A stretch of 64,000 nucleotides of DNA. Origin: Saururus chinensis. Taxonomy: Eukaryota > Streptophyta > Magnoliopsida > Piperales > Saururaceae. This document shows, piece by piece, positions 59,966-64,000 of this stretch. Position numbers and translations under genes: made by a program. How positions within the stretch are numbered: the stretch's first letter is position 1; each line of letters starts with the position of its first letter. Location of the stretch: assembly GCA_035235625.1 (NCBI GenBank), contig CP141145.1, positions 25,112,563-25,176,562 on the forward strand, in the 5' to 3' direction. The notes beneath the pieces were generated by a model. That model was not told the origin of the DNA. It saw nothing but the letters and a program-made list of their open reading frames with translations, and did no database searches.

Positions 59966-61212
59966 TTCATCAATGCACTAAAATGTATATTCGACATATT
60001 TGCGTGCAAAACTTTATATTGGATACGATTCCTAATTGAATACTCTCTCAAAGCTGTAATGAATGCATATCTATCCTCAAATATTCGTCCAATATATAAC
60101 TCTTCTTCAGACTATTGCTCCATATTTGTACCCTAATTAACTGCTTCACCTATTTGCTCATCTGTAATACACGCATAAATTTGATCCTCCTCAACATCAC
60201 AGTATGGTGGCTCCTCATCTTCAACATTCATGTTATTTGCGACAATTATATTATCTACCACATCATCCCCCTTGTCGTCAACTATCTATTGTACATTTTG
60301 CTCCCCTCTAACACCTTCTTCATTTATATCATACTCCTCATCACTTCCTTCACCAATGTTATCTTTACCTTCATTGGCCTCATTCATATCAACTCCATCA
60401 TCATGGACATGGGCTCCCTACACATGCATTACAAATTTGTATTAAATTTGTGTTATATATATATAAAGAGAGAGAGAGAGAGAGAGATGATTGGATGTCC
60501 CAATGTCTATAAATTCAACACCTGTGAGGGGTAATGACAACCTATCGAGGTTTGTGCTTCAAATCATGCACCACGTTGTGACATTCTAAGGCTTACTATC
60601 ATGTGTATGAGATTTGTACCTTACATATTATATAAAAAATTGAAAACTTCAATCTCATTATTTTCATCAACAATTAAAATATTCACACATGATAATCTTA
60701 AAAACCTTACCTCCAACTAGGTTCACTTTCATCATCAATAGGTGTAGATGACTCATGACGTTCGTTCGACACTACTGTCATAAACAAATTATCATCTTTA
60801 TTGTCATCCACTAGCATTTGCATGTATCTTCTATAACTAGCATTTCTTTGGTAGCTCTTAGTTACACTTTGCCCTTCACTTTCAAAACTAGACACTTGGG
60901 TCTCTTTTTCTAAAAATAGCTTGAACGTGCATACTTGAGAAGAATGATGAAATATTTGTCTAAAGGAAGTCTCGTCCTCTATAAGTAGTAGAGTCAATCT
61001 CAATCCAAATATAGGAAAGTTACACTTTATTATAATTTTCCATTTCCTTCGATCCAATCAACTTTGTTAGCCACTTGCAATTTAAGTTCATCATAATAAG
61101 AATGCTTGTTGATTAATAATCTCACCAAATCCCCTTTATATTCATGACCTCCTCCATGTTTTGTCACTCTCCTACCATGGTGAAGTATAAAACTAGCAAT
61201 TTCTCCCACCAT
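59966..61212 (-). pseudogene. MULE transposase N-terminal part, left arm copy
   Basis: Starts MVGEIASFILHHGRRVTKHG at 61212, then VANKVDWIEGNGKL, an acidic linker region with stops, and GRIFEDR-AFITALREYSIRN with HANMS near 60010. Just past a degraded CID(E) it passes straight into the PMD remnant; the catalytic DDE region present in MULE 1 is absent. It is therefore an internally deleted element. It is related to 22353-23632 and is the left half of the inverted repeat at 60263-63201. Confidence 0.75.
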
Positions 61213-61518
61213 GTACTATTTATTAATTTATAATAAATATTTAAATCTTAGATAGATTACAATTTATAACTAGACATAAATTGAAGACTATCATTCAAGC
61301 ATTATAATTAAAAGAAACATAAGACTATCATTCAAGTATTATAAGTAAAAGAAAAGCATTATCGACATAAATTGAAACATGATACGACACATTATAATTA
61401 TAACATGAAGGCATAAATTAAAACATGAAGTCATGCCCACATTAGAACAAGAAGCATAGATATATTAGAGACCTTATGCCTCTTTTCTAGTAAGTATAAC
61501 ATATCATGTCCTAATTAT
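60263..61518 (-). repeat. long inverted repeat, left arm
   Basis: About 1.25 kb, inverse of 61959-63201. Over 61081-61218 against 62261-62399 I count about 12 differences in 139 bp (roughly 91 % identity). It includes the (AG)n run at 60469-60486, mirrored by CTCTCTCT near 62988. Confidence 0.85.
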
Positions 61519-61958
61519 TCCCCAGGCAAATATTTCCATGAAACTGTCATGCCATTTGGAGGGAAGAATATCATCAATGGTAAAGAGCTCCTTGTTGTCG
61601 GTATTTGTAGGAAAATGCCGAGTAAAAGTAGCATCAAAATTTGGCTCATGTTTTGTGTCACCTAACTGCTTAGAGTCAGAGGGTTGTTTAATTGTAGGAT
61701 CACCATGCTTAAAAAGTTTAAGAAAACTTAGGTCAATCTTGAAGGAGGTGGAAGCATTTGAAGATGCAAGGTAGTTTTTTCTAGGGGTGTTCTATAAGCA
61801 AGAGGCTCGGAGGAATGAAACAATAGGATTGGGTTCTTCAATAGGGAAGTAATGAAAAGGCTGTTGGGAGGAAGCTTCAAGATCAGGGGAGAGGGGGACC
61901 AAATTTTTTTTTTAGGCTTTTTACGGTGTATGACTCTTTACTTAACTTGAAAACTTGC
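61519..61958. other. spacer of the inverted repeat
   Basis: 440 bp between the arms. A 78-codon frame (61538-61774, +) starts MKLSCHLEGRISSMVKSSLL and continues in broken frames; I do not recognise it. Not repeated elsewhere in the window as far as I can see. Confidence 0.6.
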
Positions 61959-63201
61959 ATAATTAGGACATGGTATGTTATAGTTACTAGAAAAGAGGCA
62001 TAAGGTCTCTAATATATCTGTGCTTCTTGTTCTAATGAGGACATGACTTCATGTTTTAATTTATGCCTTCATGTTATCATTATAATGTGTCATATCATGT
62101 TAATATATGTCGATAATGCTTTTCTTTTACTTATAATGCTTGAATGATAGTCTTATGTTTCTTTTAATTTTAATGCTTGAATGATAGTATTCAATTTATG
62201 TCTAGTTATAAATTGTAATCTATCTAAGATTTAAATATTTATTATAAATTAAATAAATAGTACATGTCGGGAGAAATTGTTAGTTTTATACTTCACTATG
62301 GTGGGAGAGTGACAAAACATGGAGGAGGCCATGAATATAAAGGGAATTTGGTGAGATTATTCATCACTAAGTATTCTTATTATGATGAACTTGAGATGTA
62401 AGTGGCTAACAAAGTTGATTGGATCAAAGGAAATGGAAAATTATAATAAAGTGTAACTTTCCTATATTTGGGTTAAGATTGACTCTACTACTTGTAGAGG
62501 ACAAGACTTCCTTTAGATAAATATTTCATCATTCTTCTCAAGTATGAACGTTAGAGCTATTTTTAGAAAAAAAGACCCAAGTGTCTAGTTTTGAAAGTAA
62601 AGGGCAGAGTGTAACTAAGAGCTACCAAAGAAATGCTAGTTGTAGAAAAATGTGCAAATGCTAGTGGATGACAATAAAGATGATAATTTGTTTATGACAA
62701 TAGTGTTGAACGAACGTCATGGGTCATCTACACCTATTGATGATGGAAGTGAACCTAGTTGGAGGTAAGGTTTTTAAGATTATTATGTGTGAATATTTTA
62801 ATTATTGATGAAAATAATGAGATTGAAGTTTTTAATTTTTTATATAATATGTAAGGTACAAATCTCATACACATGATAGTTAGCCTTGGAATATCACATG
62901 CAGTGCATGATTTGGAACACAAACCTCGATAGGCTGTCATTACCCCTCACAGGTGTTGAATTTATAGACATTGGGACATCTAATCATCTCTCTCTCCTAT
63001 ATATATATAACACAAAATTTAATACAAATTTGTAATGCATGTGTAGGGAGCCCATGTCCATGATGATGGAGTTGATATGAATGAGGCCAATAAAGGTGAA
63101 GATAACATTTGTGAAGCAAGTGATGAGGAGTATGATATAAATGAAGAAGGTGTTAGAGGGGAGCAAAGTGTACAATAGATAGTTGACGATAAGGGGGATG
63201 A
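61959..63201 (+). repeat. long inverted repeat, right arm
   Basis: Inverse of 60263-61518. It is cut off at 63201 by the LTR that begins at 63202. Small indels relative to the left arm are visible, for example a shorter (AG)n/(CT)n run. Confidence 0.85.
62264..63201 (+). pseudogene. MULE transposase N-terminal part, right arm copy
   Basis: ATG at 62264 gives MSGEIVSFILHYGGRVTKHG, then EYKGNLVRLF and VANKVDWIKGNGKL, followed by stops. It is the inverted duplicate of the segment beginning at 61212. It ends at the LTR insertion, before the conserved IFEDREAF motif. Confidence 0.75.
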
Positions 63202-64000
63202 TGTCACGCCCCGGCGATGCCCGACCTGAGCCGAACCCAGTCCAGGGGCCGGTCAAGCGCGCGGGGGCGACGAAGGGAAAATTGAGAAACGATCTAGTGG
63301 AAGACTTAACCCTAACCACGGGTGATTTACATAATTACAGAATACGCACAATCCTTTGAGTAAGAGTAAATAAGAAGGAAAGAAAGTGTGTTGCTTATCA
63401 CAAAGTAAACAACTAATCTCAAACCCACATGCTTAGTTAACTAAAGCCCACACTGGCTCAAAATAAGTCAAAAGCATCACAACTGTAAAATGTGACATAA
63501 ATCCAAAACAACAAAGAACCCTACACAAAGGTCCTAAACATAAAACATAAAACCAAAGGAAAATGAGTCACACAACAATCTCCACGATTTGCATCCAAGT
63601 CATCTCTAACCTTTCCTCAAAGAGGAGATCCTGTCCGTCTGCGTGTCGCACCATGCAGCCCCAAAACAAAACACAAGAAAGAGGGGTGAGTTTAACAAAC
63701 TCAGCAATGGTTTTTAATATCACAATCAACATCAAAAATACGACAGCATAGCAATATAATCAATCAGATCAAAGATTGGCAAGGTGCATCATTTCCTGAT
63801 CACACACACATCACCTAAAACTGTATCATAGTGCATGATCCACATAATATCATTCACATCATAACAACCTGCATGAATGTATCTCCAACGTACATGTTCT
63901 ATCATGCATCATATCATAATCAACCTGCATGAATGTATCTCTAACATACATATTCCATCATGCATCATATCATAGTCAACCTGCATGAATGTATCTTTAA
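63202..64000. mobile_element. large LTR, start only (runs off the window)
   Basis: Begins TGTCACGCCCCGG inside the right arm of the inverted repeat; the arm sequence stops exactly there. The start resembles the other LTRs of this window (TGTCACACCC, TGTCACACCTC, TGTAATGCCC). It contains GGGGTGAGTTTAACAAACTC near 63680, the counterpart of the GTGAGCTTAG segment in the other copies. The target duplication would be GATGA (63197-63201); the far end is outside. Confidence 0.65.
63860..64000. repeat. tandem repeat, about 55-60 bp unit
   Basis: Three copies of a unit with AACCTGCATGAATGTATCT followed by CATCATGCATCATATCATA, inside the LTR at the right edge. The last copy is cut by the window end. 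Confidence 0.85.

Noticed and set aside
60115-60534. 139-codon + strand frame rich in Ile/Leu
   Set aside because: Antisense of the MULE transposase linker; the same shadow appears at 22483-22899 and in the right arm.

Overview
The window is nuclear DNA of a flowering plant. The evidence is canonical GT/AG introns, three clearly plant-type genes, and a dense load of plant transposons (Mutator-like, Stowaway-type MITEs, Copia, large solo LTRs, LINE tails). Introns reach 4.6 kb and are inflated by insertions, which suggests a large, repeat-rich genome. I cannot name the species from sequence alone.

Three host genes look intact and could be assembled exon by exon. (1) A calmodulin-binding receptor-like cytoplasmic kinase (CRCK type), + strand, 6012-14783, 6 exons, 459 aa. 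(2) A mitochondrial P-type pentatricopeptide-repeat protein of the Arabidopsis At4g35850 family, + strand, 27217-41501, 13 exons, 447 aa. (3) A small ASCH-domain protein, - strand, 54997-49858, 6 exons, 210 aa. All exon phases close. They share no pathway that I can see. A decayed pair of fragments at 48.3-49.3 kb, a receptor-kinase piece followed by a GH18 class V chitinase piece, is the remnant of a defence-type locus.

Layout: 0-1.6 kb, 3' part of a Mutator-like element carrying a plant mobile domain (PMD) gene; 1.8-3.8 kb, Copia 3' half with its LTR; 6.0-14.8 kb, CRCK gene; 17.1-25.5 kb, a Mutator-like element (MULE) whose transposase gene is split by a 3,994-bp solo LTR; 27.2-41.5 kb, PPR gene with a 1-kb Stowaway-like element, a 2.4-kb solo LTR, a 2.2-kb non-autonomous LTR element and a MITE in its introns; 44.5-46.7 kb, a DNA-transposon-like block with a palindromic satellite; 47.3-49.4 kb, kinase/chitinase pseudogenes; 49.9-55.0 kb, ASCH gene; 55.7-56.7 kb, a foldback MULE derivative; 56.8-63.2 kb, a rearranged MULE-PMD element; 63.2 kb to the end, the start of another large LTR.

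The most interesting structure is at 60.26-63.20 kb. The first part of a MULE transposase gene is present twice as an inverted repeat with arms of about 1.25 kb and a 440-bp spacer, next to an internally deleted copy. This is the architecture of maize Mu killer, the hairpin locus that silences MuDR. A related MULE lies 38 kb away in the same window.
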